From Polyodon spathula (Eukaryota; Chordata; Actinopteri; Acipenseriformes; Polyodontidae): DNA of 64,000 bases. Position 1 is the first letter of the stretch. Each line of letters starts with the position of its first letter. The translations under genes and the position numbers were made by a program. The stretch covers positions 930,001 to 994,000 of the forward strand of contig NC_054542.1 in assembly GCF_017654505.1 (NCBI RefSeq), written 5' to 3'. Under the pieces are notes generated by a model. It saw nothing but the letters and a program-made list of their open reading frames with translations, searched no databases and was not told the DNA's origin. This document shows positions 36,438-48,769 of the stretch, piece after piece.

Positions 36438-38483
36438 AACAGCATGAATTAACAAAGAAATCAAAGTAAGCTGTAAAAAACGTTATGTGCAACCCTGTTG
36501 TCTAGATGAAAGGCTAAGAAGTTTGAAAATGGAAAATGTCCCCACCTTTTCCAGACAAGAGCCAAGATTTAATACAGTACGGTTGGCTTTGCCTTTGATC
36601 TAAATATATCAGGTTTCTCTACTCGGGTTACAGTTTAGGCCCACACAAGAAGATAAATAAACAGATGCCTTGATGCAAATTCTTTGGCTGGAATAACCAT
36701 GACCTTGGACTAATTTAGCTACTAACTTAAACTGGTCTAAAATCTGTGTATCTAATCTAACATTACGAGACAACACATTATGTTTTAGGCATTATTAAAA
36801 CATTGGTGACCCGAATCATGTCACACAAATGTAAACTCTACAGAGACTGTAATAAACTGCATCCATGTTTGTAAAGTTTGGAGCAGGTCTGTGGATATCA
36901 TTTTTTATTATTACATTTACAACCTTCTAAGTTAGTGTTATCCAGAAAACCAAAAATATTTTAAGGGATGGGATTTCAATTTGTACCAGTGGTTTTAAAT
37001 TGCAGGGTATGTTGAGCGTACAATTTGAGGACTGATATGGAAACTCTGCAATTCTTTTTTCTACATATGTTTTATTGATGAAAAACAACATATATTTCAT
37101 TGATCAATACTCAAAAAGGCTTGGCATCAAGTGTATGAAACAACAAATCACCATACAAGAGTTCCTAGGATATGTGCGAGTGACGTGCACGGTGAACATG
37201 TACAGGCATTGGCATGCTTAGCACTATTATCCTTTACTTCCATGGTACAATTTCTACTTATATAATAAGTATTTACACTGTAGATACCAAATCATTACTT
37301 GCAGTAGTAATTACTATGTAACATGTGCACAGTTTCCAATTTAATTCCAAGCCATCAACCTCAATACAAGTATTTAAAGTGTTTTTAGTTTTTTTTTCAC
37401 CTGGTCATCTTACTCTTCTAAGTGACTGTGAGTCTCTTGCATTAGCAGTTATTGCTGGAAAGGAAAGCCCCCTCATGGGATGAAACCTATGTCTTTATCC
37501 CCTTCTCTAAATGTGACATTTGACATTGCGCAACCTTTAAATCATTCACAATTATGAAGTGCCACTCAGCAAAGCAAAACTAGTAAATATTGCTGCAGTT
37601 TCCTTAGCAGCAGCAATTCTAAAAAGAAGAATAATGCTAACCTGATGGTCCAATAAGCTCTATTAGGTGTGGAGTAAGTCTTTACCTTTCCACGGTTATA
37701 CTAGTCCTGTATGGAAATGCAGTTATTCAGTATATATTTATTAGTACGTAAGTTATAAAATGACCTACATTTTCAACCCCATAACACCAACGTTAAGGAA
37801 AAGGACAAAAAGGGGCAAAAGGTGAGGCAATGGTTTGAAGGCAAGTACCAGCCTTGAGAGATTTATTTATTTGTCTTAGAAATGTAAAACAAATAAATAA
37901 AAGAGAAGAAGAATATTATTAACAATCTTTGAGATACTCCTCAATATGAATAAAAATAGGAGCATTAGAGGATGGAAAATGTTTTTGCAGCTGAAGAAAA
38001 GTTAATAAGAACGTCCAGATTGTTCAAATTCTTTCTCAACACATACTGGTGCAACAACAGTAGTAGAATTCCAAACACCTTATTGTGTATCATATTTGTA
38101 AGCAGGATGTGACCATTAGGAGGTATGAGAAAAACTAAACAAAGGAGCACCACCAGAATCTCTTTTTAGTGTTGTTTCTTAACCTCTCACACTTAATTGT
38201 TCACATGGGTTTATATTTATATTTCTTTAATGTACTGTCCTTTTTGTATCTTAAAATAATTAAGGCTGTGTTTGTTTCTGCTGGACCAGACTCAATAACT
38301 GCTTTTAATTCCATCAGAGTAGATGGCAGAGAAATCTGTGATAAAATCTTTTCTCCAAAATGGCCCACAGTCATTACTTTTCTGAAAAAAATAACCTGTG
38401 CAATCAAAAAAGCATCAGATGGGTCAGTTCTGCTGTCTTGAACAATGTGATTGAAATTGACCTGGAATAGGGAAGTGCAGCTT

Positions 38484-38583
38484 TCATGTCTGGGATTACA
38501 GAATTCATGCCTGGGATTACAGAATTCATACCTGGGATTACAGAATTCATGTGTGGAATTACAGAATTCATGCCTGGGATTCC
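38484..38583. repeat. 21-bp minisatellite, five units
   Basis: Units of TCATGCCTGGGATTACAGAA plus T repeat five times with a few substitutions, the last one truncated. Because the period is a multiple of three, open frames run through it on both strands; these are not genes. Confidence 0.9.
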
Positions 38584-41500
38584 TTTTACATAGCAAATGC
38601 CCACAAGAGTGTTTGCAACATATCCAAACCCTGTATTTAAGTCAATTTAAAACATACTGAGAGTAGTGCATATGGACTGGGCGACAGCTAAAAGAAACGC
38701 ATCCAAAGAAGCAGGTTTCTCAGATTTAAAAAATAAATATAAACCCCCCCCCCAAAAAAAACATGAAATGAAACATGCGATTGCTTTCATTCATAAAGTA
38801 CATAATTAGGGTGCAGTGAACCAGTGCCAGTAAAATCTCAGCAATGTGCATTGTGATGTATCATAGATAAAGCGATTCTTTGAAGTGCAGCCACAGAGAG
38901 GAAGCAATCGTCTTTAATGTGTGACTGCACAAAATGAATAAGCAAAGTTCCACTGGAAAACACACAGGAAGATGGTTTATATTCATTATCTGTATCAGCA
39001 TCAGCAAATCTAAATGCTGAAGCACTAAAAAAAAGAATGCAGGGATACAATGTATTGTGTTAAAGAAGTTCTAACCCCACCTTTTGTTTGTGGCGTTTCT
39101 AATTCCCTTTTAGTAGTTGAGGTCACTCAGAGTTGTATCCCAGATAATACACCAACTACAGCTGTAGGGGTAATCATAATGTTGAGGCTGTAATGCCTAA
39201 AGTCGCAACAACAGCAGAGTGATTATTGAGAACAAAGACCTGTGCTGCAAGACCACCAGATCTTCCCATCACAACATTCATGACTTGTATCATCAGGGTG
39301 AATTTTTACATAACTTACACTGTACATTCCACTCCGGTCATAATGGGCTATATTCTGAGTGCGAACGATGGTTGCCCTTGATACTGAGGTGCATAAATGG
39401 AGTGAAGACGTAAAAAAAATTAAAAACACACTGAGCGGAAATGGTATTTTGAAGAAATGTCTTGCGCCGTTATAGAGCGCAAGTGAATCTGATGACATTG
39501 GGGTCCCACATATTCAATTGAGCACTGTGTTAAGACCCGCTGAAACCAGGTTTCTTTAGTGGCGCAATCAGGAACTTTAACAACTGAACACACTATAAAA
39601 AGCAAAGTAATCCCAACTAGCAACTGTGTGCGTTTGGACTGACAGAGAAAGAGGAAATCAAAGAAAGAAAAGTAAAAGAAAAGAAAAAAGAACCTAAGAT
39701 TAAAAAAATGACAAAACATAAGAAATTAACAATATTATTCGTAAATTAATAATAAGCAAATATATGAATGAAAAAAAAAAATCCTATTTTGCAGATACAA
39801 TGGAGTACTACATTTATTTCCACTGCAGGCAAGTCAATTCATCATGCCTGGCAATTTGATCTGTACAGCTAACAGAGAGCTTTGCTATTAAAGGCACCTG
39901 TAAGTTTAACATGACTAGGACCAGTGATTACAAGTGCACAGTAGGCAATGGAAGAAAAAAGCAAAAACGATACCAAAGGAATTATATTTCAGTGAAATAT
40001 TGAACATGAAGGTACTGCAGCTAATTGCTTTACCGTTGACCTTGCCTTTTTATATTGGATTTTTTTTCCTGAACATTTGTTATATTACAAGTGTTCTATT
40101 AACAGAAAAGACCCTGGTACAGAGATAATATGTAGAAATGGACGTAAAATCAGAAATCTGTAGCAACTTGTGAGTGTATAATGGAGTGTGTTATAGAAAC
40201 AGCTGTCAAATCTTTATCACTTACAAATATGTATATAGCAAGAGACATTTTTTGAAAGATAATTTCTATTATGTTTTTTATACATTTCTAAGAGCTATAC
40301 TTGTAAATAGATAACCTTCAGATGTGCCATGGCTGTTACTTTGTGCATTTGTATTTTAAATCTCTGTAAAACATGGTTGGCTATGACATCTCTTGAGGTT
40401 TCAATTTCCCAAAACAATGAAAGCGGGACCCACATGACCAGCTTGAGGAAGTGTGTTTTTAAAGAGACAGCGCTTATTATTATTTTTTATGTAGGAACAA
40501 TTAAGGGAGATAGTAAAATGAAGTGACCTCTCGTCAAAACCACTGAAAAGGTTATAATTTGTGGGTACTTGCCACCAGCCTGAATATCTTTGAGAGAAAA
40601 TGATCAAATGGATATCCAGATGTATTATGGCAGTTAATGCTTGTCTTATAAACACCTTGAGTAATTACAATTTTATGATATTGTACATGTTTATTGTATT
40701 TGTTTATTTAGTTTCAATGGGGTCTATTCATAGGGTTAACAATCATAGCCACTTATTTAATGTTCATTTCTATTCATAAGGGACATGTGTCGTTAACTGA
40801 CGTGTTGTTAAGCTCCATACTTCTTCCTGAAGGAATATTTTAAACAAAATTGAGATAAAGGTTAACAAATACCTCATTAGCATAAACGTTTAATTGTTCA
40901 ACCTGCTAATCATAAATCTGAATGACAGCAAAATACTGTCGATAACTTGGCGCAGTCAAGTCTAAACTAAAGACAGCCTTATTTAAAATGTAATGTGGTC
41001 ACCATTATCAAAAGAAGTAATCTGAATTTAAAAAAAGCCCACCCCCCCTTTTTTTAAATAAATCATACTAAATTATTTTCCAAATATTTTATTATTTGAC
41101 TGCTGTGCACTGTTATACAATTTGCTGTCCGCGAGATTAACAATGTCTAATATTTTGAAAAATGAACAGACATTCTGCATCTGTGTTATGCCAACTTGGA
41201 CCAAGTTGTTGTTGACTGGATAGGTCTGGAGACGCACTTCAGTACAATCCCAAGAAGTCGAGCCACATCTAGACTGCATGTTGTATGTTGCACAATATTG
41301 TAGTCAGAAGAAGGAGACCAAGGTGTGCCTTACCCCACAGAACACAACAGATGTGAGCAGACAAGGTAGCACATAAATATTACATACTTTAAAAAAATCA
41401 ACCAAACAAAGTATATTTTGAAAGAAATATCTGTTTATTTATTTAAATGTCCTGGATAACGTAACAGCGGTTTTATAATTTAGGCTATGATTTTTTTCAT

Positions 41501-42049
41501 GACTTAACTTATAAAAAAGGATAGTGCACTACAACAATTTAAACCTAAAAGGACTATGCTGTTGTAGCTGGAAATAAATGGAAGTTTCAAAACAACCACT
41601 TTACTGATGGAAGAGAACACTGTCAGCAATCTAAGCCATCAGTGCCTGGTGATGTCATTTTGAGTTATCTTGTGGATTATTCAGGTTTATAAATGCTGTT
41701 AAGTACAGGGATGTAACAGATTTTTAGAAAGACAGGAACTGCCAGAGGCTTCTGATGTCTGTGCTCTTATCAAATTTTCAATGACAATGCAGTAGCACTG
41801 CAATAACAATCCAATGGTTCCTCATTAAGGGACAATGTTAACACAAGGGCAGTAAAAATGAAACATGTAAACGGTAGTTTTACATGCAAGTTATCACATA
41901 CAATACATTTGAAGTAGATTTTGACTTGTTGTACATTTTGTATTGCACATTTTAAATTCATCATCATGTGCCGTTTGACAAAGTTATAAAAAATATAAAT
42001 TATGACATTCACCGAATGTTCCCCAGTCAATTTAAAGTTACATTTAGCA

Positions 42050-42560
42050 TATGTGGCAGGGTTTGTCTTGCCACTTTTCGGGACCTTAACACTGTCTTCT
42101 TGTGAAAAAGAATATTAGACCTCAGATATTTAGCAAAACAGTATATTTCTATGTCTATTTATGCGTTACAAAAAACAAATCAAACAAAACAAAAGCCTAA
42201 CTCCGCCAAGGAGTGCTTACTAAAGGTTTTCTTCGGGTTACCTCACTAACACAATCATGCATATAATTTGCTTTCTGATCCAAAAAACAATCTTTCCTCC
42301 CACACATAATACCTTTTTTTTATATTTTAAACAGTTTTTACCCTGCTCCCAACCCAATTGGGAATAAAGGCAAGCTTATATACATCTGGAAATCCTGTTA
42401 ACGATCAATTTACACCCAGTTAACTCAATCAGTACAGGTGATGCCAGTCTCAATCAACCAACGCAGTGCATGCTGGTAAATGTAGCCTCAAACCCTTGCC
42501 TTCAGACTCATTTTTCTCTGCACCCAGGCTGACATGCCTCCCATCTATTATCTTCTGGCT
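42050..42560 (-). mobile_element. Possible LTR, reverse orientation
   Basis: On the minus strand TGTATATAAGC (TATA-like) lies near 42373-42383, with A/T-rich sequence and an ATAAAT signal farther downstream near 42160. The stretch begins TGTGGCAGGGTTTG on the plus strand. Boundaries are uncertain. Confidence 0.3.
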
Positions 42561-42900
42561 ACTACAATATATATTGTGGTAAAGTGGTGAGACCAGACAA
42601 ACAACTGTGCCTGGTGGAGCATCGACCTGAGACCTAGGCCCAGTAATGAGAGCTCCAGACGCCACGACAGGGTGTCTAAGAGCATGGGCCAAGGGTCCTG
42701 ACCTACTGACACAGGATTAGTGCACAGGGGCAGTGGTCGGGGCTGTGGTGATGGTGGTCTCCTCACCTCATCCCCTTTCTCTTTAGCTGGTGACTCCTTT
42801 TTTCCAGCTTTTGGAGACGATGCTTCTCCCCCAGGTTCAGGAGATAGCGGGGCTTCTCCTTCCAGTTCTAGAGACGACAAGGCTTCTCTCTTTGGCACGG

Positions 42901-43523
42901 CACACAGCAGCAGCTCCCATCTCTCTGACTTTGCACACAGCAGCAGCACCCATCTCTCTGACTGTGCACACAGCAGCAGCTCCCATCTCTCTGACTCTGC
43001 ACACAGCAGCAGCTCCCATCTCTCTGACTCTGCACACAGCAGCAGCTCCCATCTCTCTGACTCTGCACACAGCAGCAGCTCCCATCTCTCTGACTCTGCA
43101 CACAGCAGCAGCTCCCATCTCTCTAACTCTGCACACAGCAGCAGCTCCCATCTCTCTGACTCTGCACACAGCAGCAGCTCCCATCTCTCTGACTCTGCAC
43201 ACAGCAGCAGCTCCCATCTCTCTGACTCTGCACACAGCAGCAGCTCCCATCTCTCTGACTCTGCACACAGCAGCAGCTCTCATCTCTCTGACTCTGCACA
43301 CAGCAGCAGCTCTCATCTCTCTAACTCTGCACACAGAGCTCCCATCTCTCTGACTCTGCACACAGCAGCAGCTCCCATCTCTCTGGCTCTGCACACAGCA
43401 GCAGCTCTCATCTCTCTGACTCTGCACACAGCAGCAGCTCTCATCTCTCTGACTCTGCACACAGCAGCAGCTCTCATCTCTCTGACTCTGCACACAGCAG
43501 CAGCTCTCATCTCTCCGACTCTG
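42901..43523. repeat. 33-bp minisatellite, 19 units
   Basis: The unit is CACACAGCAGCAGCTCCCAT followed by CTCTCTGACTCTG. Nineteen units span 623 bp, exactly 19 x 33 minus a 4-bp deletion in unit 14 (begins 43330). Later units mostly carry CTCTCAT in place of CTCCCAT, showing local spread of variants. The period is divisible by three and the unit lacks stops in most frames, so long frames run on both strands. The preceding 42720-42900 is GC-rich and could be part of a coding relic (GDDASPPGSGDSGASPS), but nothing supports a gene. Confidence 0.95.
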
Positions 43524-43628
43524 CAGACGCAGCAACTCCCATTTATTTATTTTTCTCCTTCCAATAGGGAACACTATCCCATTCTGACACCATATATGGT
43601 AAAATGGTGTGCAACACAGACACAGTAA

Positions 43629-45217
43629 CTGCAGCTAAGAACCTTGATTAAACAAAAATACATATTAATTATAAGATCCAGTGTGGTGTTATTTTCCAGT
43701 ACAGGTTAAAAAATGGTACACCATGTAATGTGCTTGTCCGGGCATGTGCAAATTATTTTAACTCAGAAAACAAGGAATTGCTCATCTGAAAGTAGTACGA
43801 TGTACTGAGTTTGGCCCTTAAAGTTATTTTTAATATCATTTTTTTCACAATTCAGCAAATTTATGTGACTTCAATGTGTCCTTAATTAGAGCCTTGTATG
43901 CCTGGAGATCTAATTTTAAAGGTGTCAATATAACTTTTAAAATTATTATCATAAGAGATGTGTATTTTAAATGCAATAGGCTTTAAAGGTACCGGGTTGT
44001 ACTAAGATCACAACGATAATTCTGAGCTGTATTTTTGTTTGTTATTTTAACAGGAGTCAAGTTCACTGTGTAGATGTCCAAAATTGTGTAATTGATCTGG
44101 AGGTATTATTTTTTTTTTATTTTTTTATTTTTCTTAGGTAATTTCTACTGATGTTGAACACTAGTTCCATATGGGTCTTGGTCTCTGTTTTAGCTAGTTT
44201 ATAAAGAAATATATTTCTTGGCTTAAACTTTTGTACAAATCTTTTTTTCATTTGTTTCCTAAAGTTATGGAATAAGTGATTCAAACAGAACACTTCCAGA
44301 TTTTTAAAAGCGAATGATTTGATCTTTTGACTTCTACAATCCTGCTCAGATTTTAGGTATCTGCTTTTCATTTAAAATAAATTATCAAAGGGATTTGGAT
44401 AAAAAGGCCATTATTTTTTTTATGAGACTGACTCCCTTTGTTACCATTCCAGGAAAGGCACACGAGCCAAAATATCTGAATTGTGCTTGTCCCTGAAATA
44501 GCAATACTTTGTGTTTCAGTATAGCTCTTAAGCACTACCCTTGCAAAAAAAAAAATAAAGTACTTCTGAACTGCTCAAAAACACTAAAAATACCACTGGG
44601 ATATTACCCTGAATTTGGACCTGCACACTCTTAATAATGTGGTACCATGGTAAAGCAATGCGAATGTAAACGTTATTTCAATAGACATTTTAATTTAAAG
44701 CCATAGTTTTAAAATGTTACTGTTCCTATTTATTGTATTTTATAGCCTTTTAATGAATATATTATAGTTGTATTTTAAATGGAATCTTACTTAGAGTGTT
44801 TTTACTGTCTAATAAAACTAATTATGAAAAGTATATGTCTTTATTTTGTATCAATGTGGATTGATACTGGTGCTAGTAGACAATAGGTTTCATTTTTGAG
44901 ATTTCAGGAATGAAAAAGATCAGCCCAAATGATAATGGATTGACTATATTTAAAAAATGTATTATGGAACATACCTCAAATGTATATTACATGAAGCAGT
45001 GCAGGGCCAAAATAATATAACTGTACCTTAAATCAAATAAACACATTAGTGTGGCAAAGTGGTTAACAGTGTGCAGGTGCAGGAATGCATACAGAGCACT
45101 TTACATACATAAATGACAAGAATCAAAATAATAAAAGCAGCAATAAAACAGCACTACAAGAAAATTACAAGAATAAAAAAATAAACAGATAAAAACACAC
45201 AGAGAACTACAAGCAAT
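43629..45217. other. Intergenic, no feature recognised
   Basis: AT-rich DNA. A GTACCATGGTAAAGCAATGC stretch near 44642 resembles the GTAAAGCA repeat family. Nothing else seen. Confidence 0.55.
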
Positions 45218-45433
45218 TTAAGAAGCCATAGTAAAAAGAGATTTAAAAATATCTGGGGACGGAGCTTCCCTTATTGCAAGGGGAAGCATGTTCCAAAGAT
45301 GAGACACGTAAATGACGAACGACCCATTGTTTGCAGCCTCATCTGGAACAACCAGCAATTTTTGGTCAGCAATGAGAACCAGGCAATACAGTAGTGTGTT
45401 TAGCACTGTTTTAATCCACGGGTTGTTCCCCAA
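45218..45433 (-). pseudogene. L2-like LINE ORF2 C-terminal fragment
   Basis: It encodes SHLWNMLPLAIREAPSPDIF then KSLF, the conserved last part of non-LTR retrotransposon ORF2 proteins of the L2/Rex type (LWNSLP...IR..PS.D.FK..L). Downstream on the minus strand, GTAAAGTGCTCTGTATGCA resembles an L2-type 3' end. The reverse transcriptase and endonuclease are absent. Confidence 0.65.
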
Positions 45434-47929
45434 ATAATAGTCCTGATCTTATACACCCACACGTAACACAAAACACAAACACAAGTCCACAGTGAGTGCT
45501 AAAGTGCTTGTGGTATAGTTATTCATGAAACAAAGTGCAGTGTAGTTCGGGTTTGTGCTGGCCTCTGGTGACAGCTCCAGATCGTATTAGCTATCTAAAT
45601 AACAACTAACAGTATATTTAATAACGACAAAGCAAACAAAACACTCACGATAATAACACACATCTTTCCTTCCGTTCAGCTTAACCACAACAAGGACCAG
45701 GTCACTTTGCTGCGTCCCCTTTTGTACAATCAATCATGACCCCTTGTTAACTGGTCCAAACCCTCTTCCAATCCATGGCTGCCACATAGCTTCTCTTCTG
45801 GGTTGATGATTTAGTGTATCATAGCTCTGCTCCTTTTCTAGATGACGTCCTTCTAACCCTGGGATTGAATTGTCTGGCCATCCAGTCCAGGGCGCTGTTC
45901 CCTTTACACAGCTCCCTCACAGCTCGGGAGAGAGATTTATTAACAAGAATCATTCTGTCTCTGTCACAATTAGTCATAAGCCTCACTCACCTCATACACA
46001 TTTAAAAAAACAAACAAAAGGAACAACATTTCAATTTGAATTTTTCCAAAACACAATTAACAGCCAGAATCAAATTAGAGTATTTTAAGGGAAATGTCTC
46101 ACATTAGTGACACACTCCTGAACATGAGACCCATGGAAATTAAAATGCCAATAGGCATGGTCTGTGGAGATCAATTTTTCAGAGAGTTTAAAAATGGCCC
46201 AAATGAATGCTTCAGTATCAAGAATGGGCTCCCATGTTGCTTGATGTCATTTGGAGGGTTTTGACCTCAAACCAAACTCATGCAATCTGTTTCTCACGCT
46301 AGAATTGCTTATCATAACTCCAGTTGCTGTGCTGAAGTGGACATTGAACCCATGTGCAGTGGACTGGCAATTCCTCAGTGCCATAGTGTGTAAATATTAG
46401 TCATTCCAAGACGTGGATAACGTATCACAGCCTTGTCCAGGACATCTAGTGTACAAACCTCTAGTTTTATAACATGTACAAAATCTGGAAACAACAAAGC
46501 GGACACACTGAATTGACCAGCTGCAGGTATTTGTGTATCCACAGCTTCCAGCATTTGAACAGTTCTATCACTGGACCAGTAAAAAAATATTTGTGTTGCA
46601 GTCACTTGACTAATGATCAAAATTGTAGTCTACATCAGGGTACCTGCTTTTAAGTAGCACAGCCAATGCAAAATTCATCTCAACAGATGTCAAAATTTAT
46701 TGAAGAACAGGTCTACCTGGCAAATGCATTGACAGTGTTTTTGACTGTATGTCCATGTATGTTATTTTTGCTATATTTTATGTTTGCTAATTTCATGAGT
46801 AGTGTACATCTTCATTCCATATAGGATTAGTCTAAAATACTGCTTGCATCTCATTTCATAGTCGCTAGTTTCATTAAACACACAGATATGCAATACCAAA
46901 ACAATAGCTACATAAAAACTAAGTAGCTGTGAGTACTGTCATCTTGATAAAGCTGTAGAGAGGGTTAGGTGTGACTGGAGGAAGATCTGCTTGATTTTGA
47001 TGAAATGTGGTTATGACTGTGTTGACGCAAGCACTACAAGAACTGGCATGCATGTCTGGTTTCGGTTGGAGTCTATGAAGTGAAAAGACTGATAAAGCAG
47101 GATAGGCTTGGGAACTTATACCTTACTGCAACTGAACCATTTTGCAAATAAATATTAGTTGTTAAGCTGTTGTGCGAGAAAGTCAGCTTGATATATAATA
47201 CTAATTCTGAGATTACGAAACTGGCATCCTTGGGAGTAAACGTTGGTTAAAATTGCCTGCAACCATCCTAACCTGGATTCTGAGCTCAAAAGTTTCCATT
47301 TATCAAATACTGCATTCTTTAAACACAATGCAGTGGCAATGCAAATCCAACGGTTCCTTTCTAAGGGCATGTTTTTCAAAACTTGGCTAATGGATTTTGA
47401 GTATATTTACTCAATTCTATCAATTTCCAAAGTGTAAATTTGCTTTGCTTTGGTATCTCAAAAGAAAGCTTGGCTGTAGTTCTAGACGCAGAACAAGCCT
47501 TGCCTTAAATTAACTACAATACATGCATTGATTTCTGAATATGTATGATAAATTCTGTACTATATTCACCTGTGCTTGTCTTATTGGCTATTTTTGGGTA
47601 TTTTTCCTCCCCCATGTGGGAAAACCAGAACCTTTCCACCAATCCATCCTCTAGCCAATCAAGATATACCTCAGCAATAAAGAGGATAGACCCTCTCCCA
47701 GGGAAGCCAAGAAGATATTTTGTTTTAATAAGTAATAGACCAATTATGTTGATTTAATTTGTCTATTATTAAAAACTCTGAACCCATTCCTTGTCGCTGT
47801 GCCTCTTTGAACCTACATTTTAAGGTTCAGTTTTGCTCACTGAGGTAAAGTAACGGCTTTCTAATATTTGTTCAAAAGCAACCAAAAATTAAAGCTCAGA
47901 GGTATAGAAAATAATATAAAAATGGCAAA
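45434..47929. other. Intergenic, mostly repeats that cannot be named
   Basis: 45450-46020 is A/C-rich on the plus strand with long CAAAACACAAACAC-type runs and may be an LTR or DNA element in reverse orientation. 46030-47929 shows no coding signal. A stretch at 47310-47370 is weakly similar to 41780-41830. Confidence 0.4.
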
Positions 47930-48015
47930 CCATAGTAAACTACAACAAATACATAGTATAACCATGGGAAAATTGTAGATCTACCAAAGCAATTTACTGT
48001 GGTTAAACTGTGTAA
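47930..48015. repeat. GTAAAGCA-type interspersed repeat, copy 2
   Basis: AACCATAGTAAACTACAACA, then ATAACCATGGGAAAATTG and TTTACTGTGGTTAAACTGTG, in the same order as copies 1 and 4. Confidence 0.55.
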
Positions 48016-48269
48016 GGTTTGGCTTAGTAGCACAAATATGATTTATTGTTGGTGGGTGCATGTGATCTAATATATGAATTATAAAATTCAGATTCACCAC
48101 AATGCTGCACAGACTCCAAATCCAACTCTAATATGTGGAGTGTGGATATGTGGAGTGCTTGGTAAAAGATCCTCGAACAGGTTCAGAAGCATTTAAACTA
48201 GAAAGAAAGGGGGGAGAAATCAACAAAAAAACAGATGGGAGACCGCATCAAAACAAGGACAACAACTCA

Positions 48270-48748
48270 GGTAAGACAACCATTAAATGTATTTATCTAA
48301 ATGCTAGAAGTATCAGAAACGAAATTTTAGAACTTGAAGCTACTGCACTAACAAGTAACTATGATGTGATAGGTGTTACAGACATTTGGTTGTCTGAGAG
48401 TGATGGGGACGAATATAATGTTTGTGGGTATACACTGTATAGGAAAGACAGGCAGGACAGAAGAGGAGGAGGGGTAGCGCTATACATAAGAAACAGTCTT
48501 GAAGCCCAGGTGTTAAACCTGGACAAAGAAAACAAAGCCGAATCAATATGGGTAGAATAACGGACAAAAATTCAAAGGGCATAGGAGCATGCTATAGACC
48601 GCCAGATTCAGACGGTGAGCACAATAATCTGTTATACAATGACATTAGAAATGTGTGTAGCAAAGGAGAAGCCATACTAATGGGGGATTTCAACTTCCCC
48701 CATATAAAATGGGAAAACTCTAGAGGTGCAAAACAATTACATCCCTAA
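48270..48748 (+). pseudogene. LINE endonuclease domain relic
   Basis: Two frames cover an EEP-type endonuclease that nicks target DNA to prime reverse transcription. Visible motifs are YLNARSIRN, VTDIWLSESD, RRGGGVALYI, ACYRPPDSDG and LMGDFNFPHIKW. The catalytic Glu usually found in the T-E-T/S-W-L motif is Asp here (TDIWL). A frame break lies near 48555. The sequence stops soon after the GDFN motif, so the C-terminal SDH motif is missing. Confidence 0.82.
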
Positions 48749-48769
48749 AGTAGACAAATCTAAATGTAA

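Larger units (their letters stand above)
30981..42049. other. Intergenic DNA between LHFPL6 and NHLRC3, left part
   Basis: No host exon recognised. Holds an L2-like 3' end (32228-32510), a possible reverse LTR (34470-34740), a 63-bp tandem pair (36324-36437) and a 21-bp tandem array (38484-38583), listed separately. The remainder is AT-rich with no recognised signal. Short open frames such as 33553-33822 and 39420-39719 (minus) have no family resemblance that I know. Confidence 0.55.

Noticed and set aside
39420..39719. 99-codon minus-strand frame with a hydrophobic run
   Set aside because: The start is a Phe/Leu-rich translation of A-rich sequence; the remainder matches nothing I know.
42901..43523. 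CRISPR array
   Set aside because: The repeats are contiguous with no unique spacers and the genome is vertebrate.
42720..43628. 302-codon plus-strand frame and 245-codon minus-strand frame
   Set aside because: Both run through the 33-bp minisatellite, whose period is a multiple of three. The frame shifts at the 4-bp deletion in unit 14, and there are no splice sites or non-repeat domains.
41780..47370. Similarity between 41780-41830 and 47310-47370 (ACAATGCAGTRGCA, AATCCAAYGGTTCCT)
   Set aside because: Only about 45 bp with gaps; a shared old repeat is possible but too short to claim.
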